Origin: Echinococcus granulosus
Taxonomy: Eukaryota > Platyhelminthes > Cestoda > Cyclophyllidea > Taeniidae
Length of the DNA: 64,000 bases
Assembly (NCBI RefSeq): GCF_000524195.1
Contig: NW_020170397.1
Span: 275,976-339,975, forward strand
Reading direction: 5' to 3'
The notes below the pieces were generated by a model. The model did not search any database, had not been told where the DNA came from, and saw only the letters and a list, made by a program, of their open reading frames with translations. The translations under genes and the position numbers were made by a program. Positions 49,762 to 59,824 of this stretch are shown here, piece by piece. The stretch's first letter is position 1, and each line of letters begins with the position of its first letter.

Positions 49762-51989
49762 TATGCGTTATAATTGGCAATAAGGAGTCGAGATTGGAGC
49801 ATCAATTGAAAGAGCTGACTCAGACGAGAATGGTTGATTGAGGTATTTAAAAGTACTGCTGGGAATGTTCTGACCAGGCGCGAAAACAGGATTGAAGCCA
49901 CAAAAATGCAATGTAAGTAAAGGCACCTCAATGCGAGAACCGCATCAAAATTCCACAGAAGCGCATCGAGCGCGGCACCAACCCAAAATAAACCCCAATG
50001 CGTACGCGGACATTACAAATGGATACGCTGCCTACAACATTAAAACTAAGTTCAAGGTTGTAAATTAATTTAAAAATACCTTTTTTAAATAAACAGTACA
50101 GAAGCACTTTAAGAAAGATACAAAATGAAGAACTAAACTTGGTACAAGTTAGAGCTATTACATCTCACGTTAAAAAGTTTGAGCTTCATGAGTTTCGTGA
50201 AAATGAATTGTGTTTCCTTGCTAGATAAATGCCTAATTCTTTAACAAGTTGTCAGATTAATTTATTTAGACATCGCATTATCAAGGCTCTAAAAAGAAGC
50301 TAGTGATACTAATTAGACGATTTGTTCTGTTGTTCGCGAATATGCACCCCATGTGTCCACCTTGCCCTTTGGAATTTATTTTTTGTATAGACGCTAAGAT
50401 AAAGCCAATGACCTCCTTAGATATTTTCTTCTTTTAATTAGGACTATGAAAAAAAATGCATATTGAACATAATAAAAGGCAATGGTGGGACAACCTCGGA
50501 AATCCTCGTTAATGCCATGTGGAAACTTGAAAAATGCAGGTCCCTAACTTGGAAGAAATTGCTATACGTGTTGCAAACTTTATTAACTGTGAATGTAATT
50601 ACAATTAGGTTATCACAAGCAATCAATGGGAAGTTGCTCAAGTGCAAACCTGATTTATCCTAACAAGTTTACTTGCAGGAGGAACTGATAGAGTCGGCAG
50701 GAACTTCTAAATACTTGCTTTACATTAGAAAATGTAGATGATTCACTAACGATGGCAATTCACCTTCCTAGTCTAATTGCTCCAGAGCTAATTCACTAAT
50801 TACAGAATTTTTTCCATTTTATGAGAAATACGTATCAGTTAATGCCATGAGGTAGCCATCTGAATGATGGTTGTTGTTCTCTGTTCGCATCAGGAATGCA
50901 GAGTCTATTCGAAGCAAGGGGTTAGGTATCTTCCCCATCTAATGGACATCCCAATATATCGCCTTTGTTCCTAGCCAGGCGGTGGCTCTCGAATGCACAC
51001 AAGGGCCGTGGAGTGACCGTGACCGAAACCTCTCACTGGCGCCGCTCCCCTCGGTCACTTTTCTGCCTTCGCCGTTAGTACAAGGGCGGTGCTTTAAGGA
51101 TCACCAACGAAAAACAAACAAAGATTATGAAGACGAGAGCATATTTGATCGAAAGCCGACGGATTATGAGAATTTCCTGGCTTGCGGCAAGTCCGTGCTC
51201 CACAGCGAGTGTGTTTCCTGAGCTAATCGCCACTTGTAAGAATCTCTAATTAGCAAAATGAAAGAAAATTTACATTTTACATCCTTTGCTGTCATCATAT
51301 TCTCATTTCAGTGGTTCTCGTCCGTCTGCTAAGGCGACTTTTAGCTTTGTTAAGCATTTGCTCATTAGTTTTGCTAACTACCTAATTATTAACATCTTGC
51401 TGAAGACGTCTGCAATCCCAGAAAAAGTTACAGTTTCGGTGTTCCGAGGGCCTTGATTTTCTCACTGACGTTTCAAATATTCTAAAATCTCTCGAACGTT
51501 GACTTTTTCTTTCCTGATTGAACATCATCACGCAAAGACGACTGTGAGGCCAAGTTCAGTAAAGACAGTATAGAGACGGCAGAATGGAACCACTTCGTGC
51601 CACCAGTGCTCGGCTCAAAGTTGCGAATCATCAATTCACCCATCTAGATGATCCACTTATTTGTGTTGATTGGGCCCTCGACAGGATCAGCAGGTCCTGG
51701 CACTTTTAGTTCGGTTTCATGTTGACAGTTGACTACCTTGATGCCGAACAGCCGGATGGAGTCCACGCACTCTCAGTAGCCGCCCTGTTTTGGGCCTTTA
51801 AGAAACCAGGTACCCACGGAGGAAGTTTTTCTTTCACGACGAGGAAACAGCAATTGTTATTCAACAGGACTGAATTTGCCACGGATGTAGCACCCGAGTT
51901 CACGCTTAAAATAAAATTCGGATAGAACAGATAAACGTATGACTTATACAAGTGTCATTATCAAACAATAATGATCTGATTGGTTTGGT
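49762..51989. other. GW182 upstream flank and spacer
   Basis: The GW182 promoter should lie at its left end. No TATA box is clear. Nothing coding was recognised; the open frame 50982-51221 (plus) has no motif. Confidence 0.4.
50846..50901. repeat. Dispersed 56-bp repeat, copy 1
   Basis: Starts catgaggtagccatctgaat and ends caggaatgcag. It matches 56129-56184 in the same orientation at 53 of 56 positions. Flanks are unrelated on both sides as far as I can see. Confidence 0.8.
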
Positions 51990-52390
51990 GTTTATCAGTA
52001 AATAATGGAAGATTTTACGATATCAGGAAGAAATTGTCAATAGTGAGTACTCATAAGGACTTGACTAGGGAGCAACAACCACTATGGGGAAATGCAGCTT
52101 TCAATAGCTTCGCTGAGTTGGATCAACTGCGATTCAACTCGGGCACTCCCTGTACCCGCAAGCACGCACGCACGCGTGCACCTACCCGTGGGCAGAAGAA
52201 AGGTCGCTGCCAAAGCGGTCTAACGCAGGCGTCTGATTGGCTAAGCTTAACTGATCCAATTTTGCTGTCTCCACCAATCCCAGCGCAGCATTTCGAGGCT
52301 CGAACGGCAAGACGACGCCACGGTTGTTATGTGGGGGTTGCGTGCACCAGAGTGACGATGTTGCCTCCTCGAGGTGGACTATTGTGATGA
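51990..52390. promoter_or_regulatory. CpG-rich patch with several CCAAT boxes, possible promoter
   Basis: The patch contains CTGATTGGC at 52233-52241 plus two further CCAAT elements (atccaatttt, caccaatccc) within 50 bases, and a gcacgcacgcacgcgtg run near 52164. It is one of the most GC-rich parts of this otherwise AT-rich spacer. The open frame across it (51980-52387) probably reflects composition. No attached gene was recognised. Confidence 0.3.
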
Positions 52391-53929
52391 CCGATGACAG
52401 TGCCAACACAAAAAAGTCCATAGGATACTTCTTTTCTGGATAATAATTTTTTTCCACTAATGAATATGCGGTTAGCTTCGGTAAGTCTAACGTTATCTCA
52501 CTCGCCTACATCTCATTTTGCCTGACAAGTAATTGTTTTGTAATAATCTGCATGAGTGATGTAAAACTGGAGGGTTGGTAGAAGATCCTTTCATTTGACT
52601 GATAGGTTTTTGAACTGTAGTGGTCATTTCTACTGTTAGTCAGCTTGCTGACCCTCTCTTAAGATTTAGGCTTCCATGAATCGCTTTTTACCACTAAGCA
52701 AAACAGTTTAGAGTTTCATTTTTTTTATTTTAATTTCCGTTCAACAGTGAATGAGCTGCACTAAATGGTAACAATGAATGAATCCTCATTTGTACTAGGT
52801 TGAAAGAGCAAGGGATCGTCGTTTTACTTTGAATAAAAGGGTATTATAAGCAAACCTGTCATCAGAAATGCAAAAAAAAACATTATACAGCTTATTTAAT
52901 AATTCGTTGGCAGAATCTTAGAGGCGAAGTCAGTCAACCACCACCTCTTAGATGGCCTAGTGGTCAAATACAAATACCATATGTCAGTGACTCGTTTGAC
53001 AGATATCATTCCCCTCCTTGGATCAAAAGCATCGTCTACCGATTATTTTACTGTTGTCGATTAAACCAGTCTCTTTATGACATAGCTTGCTGCAATCAAA
53101 GTTGTCGTTCACTAATAAGAGTTCTATGTCACGCATAGGTGACTCTGGTAGGAACGTAAACTTATTTCTTATTACGTTCGTTCCTTTCATTTTTGCTAAG
53201 TTGGCATTTCTTTTGAATCCAAGTTGATCAACTTATCCTTCAGATTCGCGCAGATATAAAAGGCAAACAACGCGATTCTTCCTCGCATTAAAAGTTGCGA
53301 CTTACTATTACTACCCTCAAAATATTGACAACTTTCCAGTCGTCAACACTCTCATGCCTTCAAAGAACCTACTTTGACGGCTCAACTAACTTTCAGTCAG
53401 TTGGAATTTTTTTAACTGCCATTTGACGTGACTGCGCCTGAACCACTCCACAGGCGACCGTCTCGACTTATTTTATAGGCTGCATTGGGATAAATTTTAA
53501 TGGTCTCTGATGCTAAACTACCACCTCTTGGGTCTTACCTCCCCCCGCACACACACACACGCACAAATGAAGGACCGGATTTGAGTGTTTCAGTGGAAGA
53601 CGGTTTTTAATATTTACACATCTCCATTTTATTGGATTCGAAATGTATTCCTCCGGTAATTTTTAATTTTTCTGTAGTGCGAAGTCGCTTATCATAGAAT
53701 GTCTGGAAAAACCGATGACGTATGGGCGATCTCTGCCTTCCTTATTGTATCAATAAAAGCAGTCCAAAAAATAATGTTTTGATTAGCCAAATTCTAGTGG
53801 TTGAAGTCGACTCCAATACTGTTTCTTTTTTCGTTGTCAAAACAAATAGCAACCTGATTGAGTTTTGTCCAAGACTTCTTATCGGATCGCATCTCTGTGG
53901 TTGGGAAAATACATCACGCTACTTCAGCC
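52391..53929. other. AT-rich spacer, nothing recognised
   Basis: A short CA run lies near 53548-53566. No protein-like frames with splice signals were found. Confidence 0.45.
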
Positions 53930-54410
53930 AATCAGAGTGGGCCCCTTGAAAGCGAAGTGCTTTTCATTGTCGGGCAGGCGGAGTGTCTGACATGCCACAA
54001 TTCCATATGTCGCGCCCGCTTTTGAACAATCGTCTCCTGGTATTATAAACTGGAGTTTGCAATGTGCGAGTGTTCTGGAGCCCATCGGCCTTCCAGCCCG
54101 ATAATCAATAGGTGATGACGTCATAACAGGTGGCTGTATCGATCGCCGTGTGTGAGTCAGCGCAAAGGAGCTCACGGCGAGTGCGTGGGTGCGTACACGG
54201 CGGCTGGGTAGCGGCGACCGCCTGAGTTGGAGTCTCCCGATCGTCTTAGTCACGCGATTGACCTTAGACTTGGTGTGGTTGTCGGCCAACTTAAAGTACG
54301 AGTGCAACCGACATTTCCAACCTGTTCGGGAATCTAGTCACGACCATGGAAGCCTCTTGGAGATCGAATAGGAGCGTTTCTCTAGGTTTGCAGGCATCCT
54401 CAGGGGGTAA
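53930..54410 (+). promoter_or_regulatory. Core-promoter-like region: CCAAT, TATA, CRE palindrome, ATG in strong context
   Basis: GCCAATCAG lies at 53937-53945 and TATAAA at 54044-54049, with about 100 bases between them, a classic arrangement. A perfect palindrome ATGACGTCAT (CRE/ATF) at 54115-54124 and a CpG-rich block follow. The first plus-strand ATG in a strong context (accATGGaa) is at 54346, reading MEASWRSNRSVSLGLQASSG before a gtaaca donor-like site. No next exon could be fixed. The TATA and CCAAT are seen directly; that this starts a gene is inference. Confidence 0.4.
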
Positions 54411-56128
54411 CATGTTTGTTAATCTTGTCAATGTCATTGTCCACTGCTGTAACAGATCGTTAAATTCGTACTCAAATGGCTGATATTTGGTTATCAAGTA
54501 CCGTTATTCTGTGTCGCATGAGGTTAAGGTTGCAGGGTGGCAGTCCAAGAAAGAGGGACTTAGCTAATCTTTCTAAAGGCAGTCACACTTTTAGAGTATT
54601 TTCCTGAAAAAAGCCTTCACTAAAGGCAAATCTTCGCATTTGCGTGGTCAGAGTTGGTAAGAAGTGTTGCTTTAGACCACTCGACTCGAAGCACCACTTC
54701 GGTTACTTCAGTCAAATGTGTTACCGTGGCTCCTTTTTCATTCAAATTTGTATATGATGGAGAGGTTTTTTTCACATTTTTTTAAGGGAAATAATGGGAC
54801 TTGAATAACTTTTTTAAAACCCACGGCAAGGCTGGCACGCAATTTTAGCTTTTCTGCCATATCATCAACTGCTATTCTAAAACTTTCTGGAAACTAAATA
54901 GTAGACTTCGTCGCTTTTAATGGACTCGATTGGAAGTGCAATTTCAGAGGATGCTGCACCTCTCACTCCAGAATTACCACATTCAGGCTGTTAAATTCAC
55001 CTGGCAATTTTTTCATTTCCAAACTCCACACAAGTGGCAGTGGGGATGAATTTATTCTCCAAGGTGCAGAGACCTTGTGCTCAACAGGATCCAGTGGGTA
55101 ACGGGACGCTCTTTCTCCATCTTTAATATGATTTTCGCAAGTCTTGTAGCCATCGTCATCTCAACGTTGATTCTTCTATTAGCGAAGCCCAAAAAAGTCA
55201 AAACAGTCAGCTCTGTCTCTTTCGAAGTACCTTGTATACGCATATTCGTCGTGCAATAAGGCGAGCGTTTGTTGCAGATCCCAGTTTCTTAGTGCACACT
55301 GCCTCTAGAGGCAAAAAGCCTGACCTTAGTCACATTTGATTCCAGTTTCCTTTCAGTTCCCATTTGTCTCGTCCATTTTGTGCGTGACCATGCAGCCGTT
55401 GAATAACAGGAAAAGCTCATTAGCACCAGTTAAAGAAACACGAGTCAGGCGAATGCGAAGAAGGAGGATGAGGATGAGAGCGAGTGTCAGAATGGGTCAT
55501 TACCTTCTTTGCATCCCTACTAAGGTGTCATTTCTCTCACAGGTGATTTGTACGGTAGCATGAAGTACAAGATGTGGCAGAAGCTATGGGACAGGAGGTA
55601 GTGCGTTGTGCTGGCATGTAGGAATATGAATAGGAAGGTCTGCTTTTCACCCGATTCATTCATGACTCCTGACTATTTCTCGAGTAAAGAAAGAGAATGG
55701 GGAAGAGGAAGAGGCGGAAGTAAAGGAGGGGTGGGAGAGAATGAGGAGGAGGTGGAGGACGTCCTCCTTGTGGGGCTTGGAGTTGCAACGTGTTGTGTCA
55801 GTGGATGGATTTCTGGTAGGCCTCCACTAAGTGAACAAATGACAGTAGACAAATTCATCAGCGTTGCATTAGTTGCACACGTGTATACACAGATTAGAGC
55901 CTGCGCGATCTTGTGGAGATGGAGTTCTGAGCATTGGGCAGTGCGTGGGGATGGTTTGGAGATGATCAGTACTATGTTGGTTGGCTCAACGATGGATGGA
56001 CACACCGTGATGACAGAAGCACAGAAGGAGTCACGTTTCGTCAAACACCAGTGGGTGAGTGGGCATTGTCGAAGCAGCACGTTTTGGTTGATGCTGAGAT
56101 TAGTTGACTGCCAACTGCAAGGGGGCGG
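54411..56128. other. Spacer with weak open frames
   Basis: Frames at 55608-56138 (plus) and 55673-56296 (minus) overlap across a purine-rich stretch (gaggaggaggtggagg near 55742) and look compositional. A plus-strand frame near 55077-55259 has one hydrophobic stretch but no context. Confidence 0.35.
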
Positions 56129-56184
56129 CATGAGGTAGCCATCTGAATGGTGGTTGTTGTTCTCTGTTTGCATCAGGAGTGCAG
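56129..56184. repeat. Dispersed 56-bp repeat, copy 2
   Basis: Same-orientation partner of 50846-50901 with three substitutions, about 5.3 kb away. Confidence 0.8.
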
Positions 56185-57069
56185 TCTTCCTGAACTTGGT
56201 GCATCTATCTTTAACTATTTCTTCGTTTAAATCAAATTGCTTAACCAAACCATCTGCTGACATAGCTAGCAAATTCCGCTTTTTTAGATTTTGCACTGGG
56301 TTGAACTTGCTTTTTTAAGCTGGCGATTTCCAATTACCTATGGATTCAGCCAGCTAGTTCTTACGAACTACAACAACACCATCATCACCAACATCTGACA
56401 CCGCAGTAGTCACCTCCCCTGCCCGATTATGTCTTAGTGCTGCCCCTCTTGTCTTATGACAGCATCGAGCTCTGTCATTTATTACAAGCACTTGGTCATT
56501 TTCCTACCTGCAGTTTAATGAACTGAAAGTGACGCCTATGTGAAATAGTTCATGGTGGAACATTCTTGTACCATAGTTCACGTCAATACAGTCTTTTGCG
56601 TTAAAAGAAAGGAAGCAAACTGCAGGAAATCAGAACTACACTACTTTTAAAACATCGTCCCCTCCTATGCTCATCTTAGTGTTTAACTAGTACCCGCTAG
56701 ACTTCGACTTGGAAAGCTTGCTGCTACGTCCGATCCCTCAAAGGTCAGTCTACTACTCATCGTCCGCCATGGTATGATGATGATTGTGCCAACTGCTCCT
56801 GCAGAAAGATTTATTATGCACCAATCAGGCGTTTCATACACTACCAGGCTTACTGACTGGTGACGACCTCCTCTGAGAAAGTTAGAGGAGCACAATCGTC
56901 GTTGAAACGGGTGCACCAATCAAAAATCTTATTGCTGAGCAGCTGAGTGTCTCAACACCACACCATACTGCGTAGATATAAGTAACTATCCAAGGGGTCA
57001 GATCCCACACCTTTATTAAGAAGGAACTTTTGCATCATCACAGGCACTTCTACTGCAGGCTGTCACATT

Positions 57070-57230
57070 CTACAGGGGCGTCTGGACTGGAGCGGCCACG
57101 GCAGAACAGTGGGAGGTTGTTTCGATACCACCTTCATCAGCCATAATAACATTTTCGAATTCGCAATAATTTTTTAAAGATCCATCTGCTTCATGGTCGC
57201 ACAGATTGTATGAGAAGAAGTAGAGTCTTG
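57070..57230 (-). CDS. Candidate terminal exon of an unrecognised minus-strand gene
   Basis: After an acceptor (aaatgtttcag) the frame reads ARLYFFSYNLCDHEAD and ends QTPL with TAG. A minus-strand AATAAA lies about 260 bases further on (near 56805), a fitting polyadenylation distance. Composition is protein-like with several Cys, but no family was recognised. It may be chance, or may belong with the exon-like block at 58186-58425, although that also has its own stop. Confidence 0.3.
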
Positions 57231-57996
57231 CTGAAACATTTAGGCATCCTTTGAAAAGCTCTCTTGATGGACAGCTGGACGCTTGTCGCCGGCCTCTGGA
57301 GGCAGGATGTGAGAACTTATGACACATTCAACATCCATTTAACATCCGACATTGTGTTGCCAGTAGTTATTTTCTGTTAAGTATGGAGGAATTGGTTCTG
57401 AGAGAGACCTATATCTCTTTCCTACTTTTTGAAAGAGGACTACCTCCTTATGGACGCTCAGAAGGAATACAAGCTGAGGTACGATTCTCCTCTTCCTCTT
57501 AACTGCTAAAGTCCGTATTAAACCCGAAAATCCTTGTTAAAACTGAATAAGACGTACGCGGCCAGAAGCCATCCTCTTTTCTTGGAGGTTAGCTGCCCCA
57601 TATAGTGAACTGTCTCAATATTTTTTTACTATTTTTGGAATTGGCAGGTTTAAGTTCAAAAATTTATTAAATTTACGAGCAGCATATCACAGACCCTGTT
57701 CTCACTGCTCCCATTTAAATGGGATAACAAAGGGAGATAAAGCCAAGCTTGGAGTACCTGAAAGGCAACCTTCTTGTGAGTTTCTCGAAAAAAATGCGAA
57801 AGGTTTAAAACATCTGCTACCAGAAGTTCCATCTCGAAGGACATTTCATCCATTGTCCTATTTTTCCTTGATCAATCCAACTGCTGGCCAAAGGCACTTA
57901 TCTTCTTCCAATCTCCCCTTTATTAGCCTAAACATACCCATTTATAGCACGATTAGGCTTAACTAATAAGTAGGTGCAAACTGGTGGACAGCTCTT

Positions 57997-58012
57997 GTCA
58001 CATATTTGTGAC
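57997..58012. repeat. Dispersed 16-bp palindrome, copy 3
   Basis: GTCACATATTTGTGAC, the exact reverse complement of the copy at 9041. A looser arm pair (GTCACGTGTG...TATGTGAC) follows at 58040-58059. Confidence 0.6.
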
Positions 58013-58185
58013 GCCGAGCTCAGGTGGAGAAATCTAGGCGTCACGTGTGTGTATGTGACTGTTCGGCTTTCACGAATCACTATATTCCTTCTTCACTCCT
58101 TATAATTGTGATTGTTGTTGGACGTTCAAAGCACTACTCACCTATCCGTTGATTCCGACATTATTCACTTCCCTCCTCAAGAACT

Positions 58186-58425
58186 CTACGAGAGTGACAA
58201 CTGAGGAGGCATGTTGGCACAGCTTTTGCCTACAGAAGGCTCTGTTCTTTTCTCGTAAAAAATTAAGCCATGGTTATGCAGCCAATTTTTAATTCGGGGT
58301 GGTGGTGACTCCCAATCCAGAAACACTGACAACGTCGGCGCGCGTGCACTGTATCCCGTTCCAGCGGAGATGTAGGCATAGAAATGAGGTGGAAGGCGAA
58401 ACCACAAAGACCGTGGCACAACCTT
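58186..58425 (-). CDS. Candidate terminal exon, unknown protein
   Basis: An excellent polypyrimidine acceptor (cttttctttttttag) is followed by 79 codons and a TAG. The text is protein-like (VVPRSLWFRLPPHFYAYI, then VFLDWESPPPRIKNWLHNHG) and basic to neutral. A possible donor (gtaggc) lies inside near 58230, so the exon could be shorter and splice on toward 57.8 kb, where a minus-strand block after aaaaatag reads MDEMSFEMELLVADVLNL. No domain was recognised and upstream exons were not found. Confidence 0.35.
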   Translation of the reverse strand, partial: KVVPRSLWFRLPPHFYAYISAGTGYSARAPTLSVFLDWESPPPRIKNWLHNHGLIFYEKRTEPSVGKSCANMPPQLSLS

Positions 58426-58544
58426 CTAAAAAAGAAAAGCCAATTTAGTCAAACATCAATTTATACAAACCAAAATCTCCGATTTCGTGTGTTTTTCACT
58501 GGCACTTCCCTTGGTCACTCTTCTAAGTTAGCTGTGACGGCTAA

Positions 58545-58772
58545 ACCACCGACGGCGGTGGAAGGTGTCTGAAGGTATCTGATTCCAAGGTTTGTCCTCC
58601 CTGTAAGCTGCGTTGCAGTAGCAGGCTGGTCAACCCTCCACAACAAGTGCTTTTCCGTTACCTAAGTGCAGAGCTACTTAATAAACTGCAGAAACGAATG
58701 TCTGGTGCTACTCGATTGTCTATCTCAGCTCCGCTTGGCTACAAGAAAGGTGACGTAGATGCCGTTGGCTAG
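58545..58772 (+). CDS. Open frame without ATG start, possible internal exon or gene relic
   Basis: Seventy-five stop-free codons on the plus strand have protein-like composition: KVCPPCKLRCSS, then VLFRYLSAELLNKLQKR and SISAPLGYKKGDVDAVG. All minus-strand frames have stops here. Just beyond, in a different plus frame, 58790-58935 reads CFVLDDFKPSKSDNASVFNR and FKFEHDYLYLPGRSL, also protein-like. No clear splice pair joins them. This may be a decayed gene or transposon fragment. Confidence 0.22.
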   Translation, partial: TTDGGGRCLKVSDSKVCPPCKLRCSSRLVNPPQQVLFRYLSAELLNKLQKRMSGATRLSISAPLGYKKGDVDAVG

Positions 58773-59641
58773 CTTAATCCCAATATTCTCATGTAAGAAC
58801 CACGGACTGCTTCGTGTTGGATGATTTCAAACCATCTAAATCTGATAATGCCTCGGTATTTAATCGCCTTTTTGCCCAATACGGGATTGAGGGAATTTTC
58901 AAATTTGAGCATGATTATCTTTATCTTCCCGGTAGGAGCCTTTGAAGGCTTAGCCATCTGCGCAATACCCATTCTCCTTTGAAGGCTTTTTATTGAGTGC
59001 CGCCTTCGAGCTATTCCTTACTTCAATGTTCTGCTGCCATAAATTTATCACTCCGAGACTTTTATGCCGCTTGAAGGATGATTGATCGCTGGCGTAAGGC
59101 AGAGTTGAAAGGCTCGTTCAGAGAGCCATAGCACCAGCAAGAGGTTGTTCAAACCTCAAAAAATTAAAGAGCTGTTAACTTATGGGCATATTCACCTAGA
59201 GATTTACTTAAACTAGGCTTTAAGGCTTGCGCTCCTCGGATAGATCCGATTTAAATAGGCTATCTCTATTAAGATACATACTACTTATCTCATATAATGT
59301 AGCTTATTCAGAAAGGTGTTTCACAGCTACGTAAATGTAGAAGTGTACGAATGTATCATTAAGTTGGGTTAAAAAACAAAACGGAAATAGAAAACATAAA
59401 ACACAACTCCAAAAAATGTGCATCCTTCATTACACGTGAGGATCAAAATATCCCTTTTTCTTGTCCAATTGTGGCTGGTCAGTGCTGCTGAAGGATCATT
59501 AGAGATATCACATTGCCAACTTGACAGTCATCAAATATTTTTTTCTTGAGTAATGTGAGTTTCTAATATTTGACATACATACAATTAATCAAAATTGGTG
59601 CCCAATTATCGAAATTTCCATCTCAGATTGCTTGTTAGTGC

Positions 59642-59824
59642 CTAAAGTTGTTCGTCTGATTGCATTAGGCTTGAGGTCCCCTCTAATTTCGTCATAAGCC
59701 ATGCCAATCCTGAAGGCTTATAACAATTGTTGCATCGGAGACGTGGGAGACCGTAGATACGACCACACGGAGATTGAATAGCTCGCCCAGCCACTACACT
59801 TGGATGAACTCTGTGACATAGCAA
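59642..59824 (-). CDS. Candidate terminal exon with CxxC, unknown protein
   Basis: After acceptor aacttttcag, 60 codons read LLCHRVHPSVVAGRAI and GLPRLRCNNCYKPSG, ending SDEQL with TAG. The CNNC pair suggests a metal site but no second pair is seen. Upstream exons were not identified. Confidence 0.28.
   Translation of the reverse strand: MLCHRVHPSVVAGRAIQSPCGRIYGLPRLRCNNCYKPSGLAWLMTKLEGTSSLMQSDEQL

Noticed and set aside
54291..55259. Minus-strand frame at 54291-54497 that faintly resembles a SNARE N-terminal helix, and a plus-strand frame at 55077-55259 with a hydrophobic C-terminal helix
   Set aside because: They are on opposite strands, lack consistent splice signals, and the resemblance was only in helix-like composition.
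55608..56296. 176- and 207-codon frames on opposite strands
   Set aside because: Both cover the same purine-rich stretch and show no domain or splice context; they cannot both be real and neither is supported.
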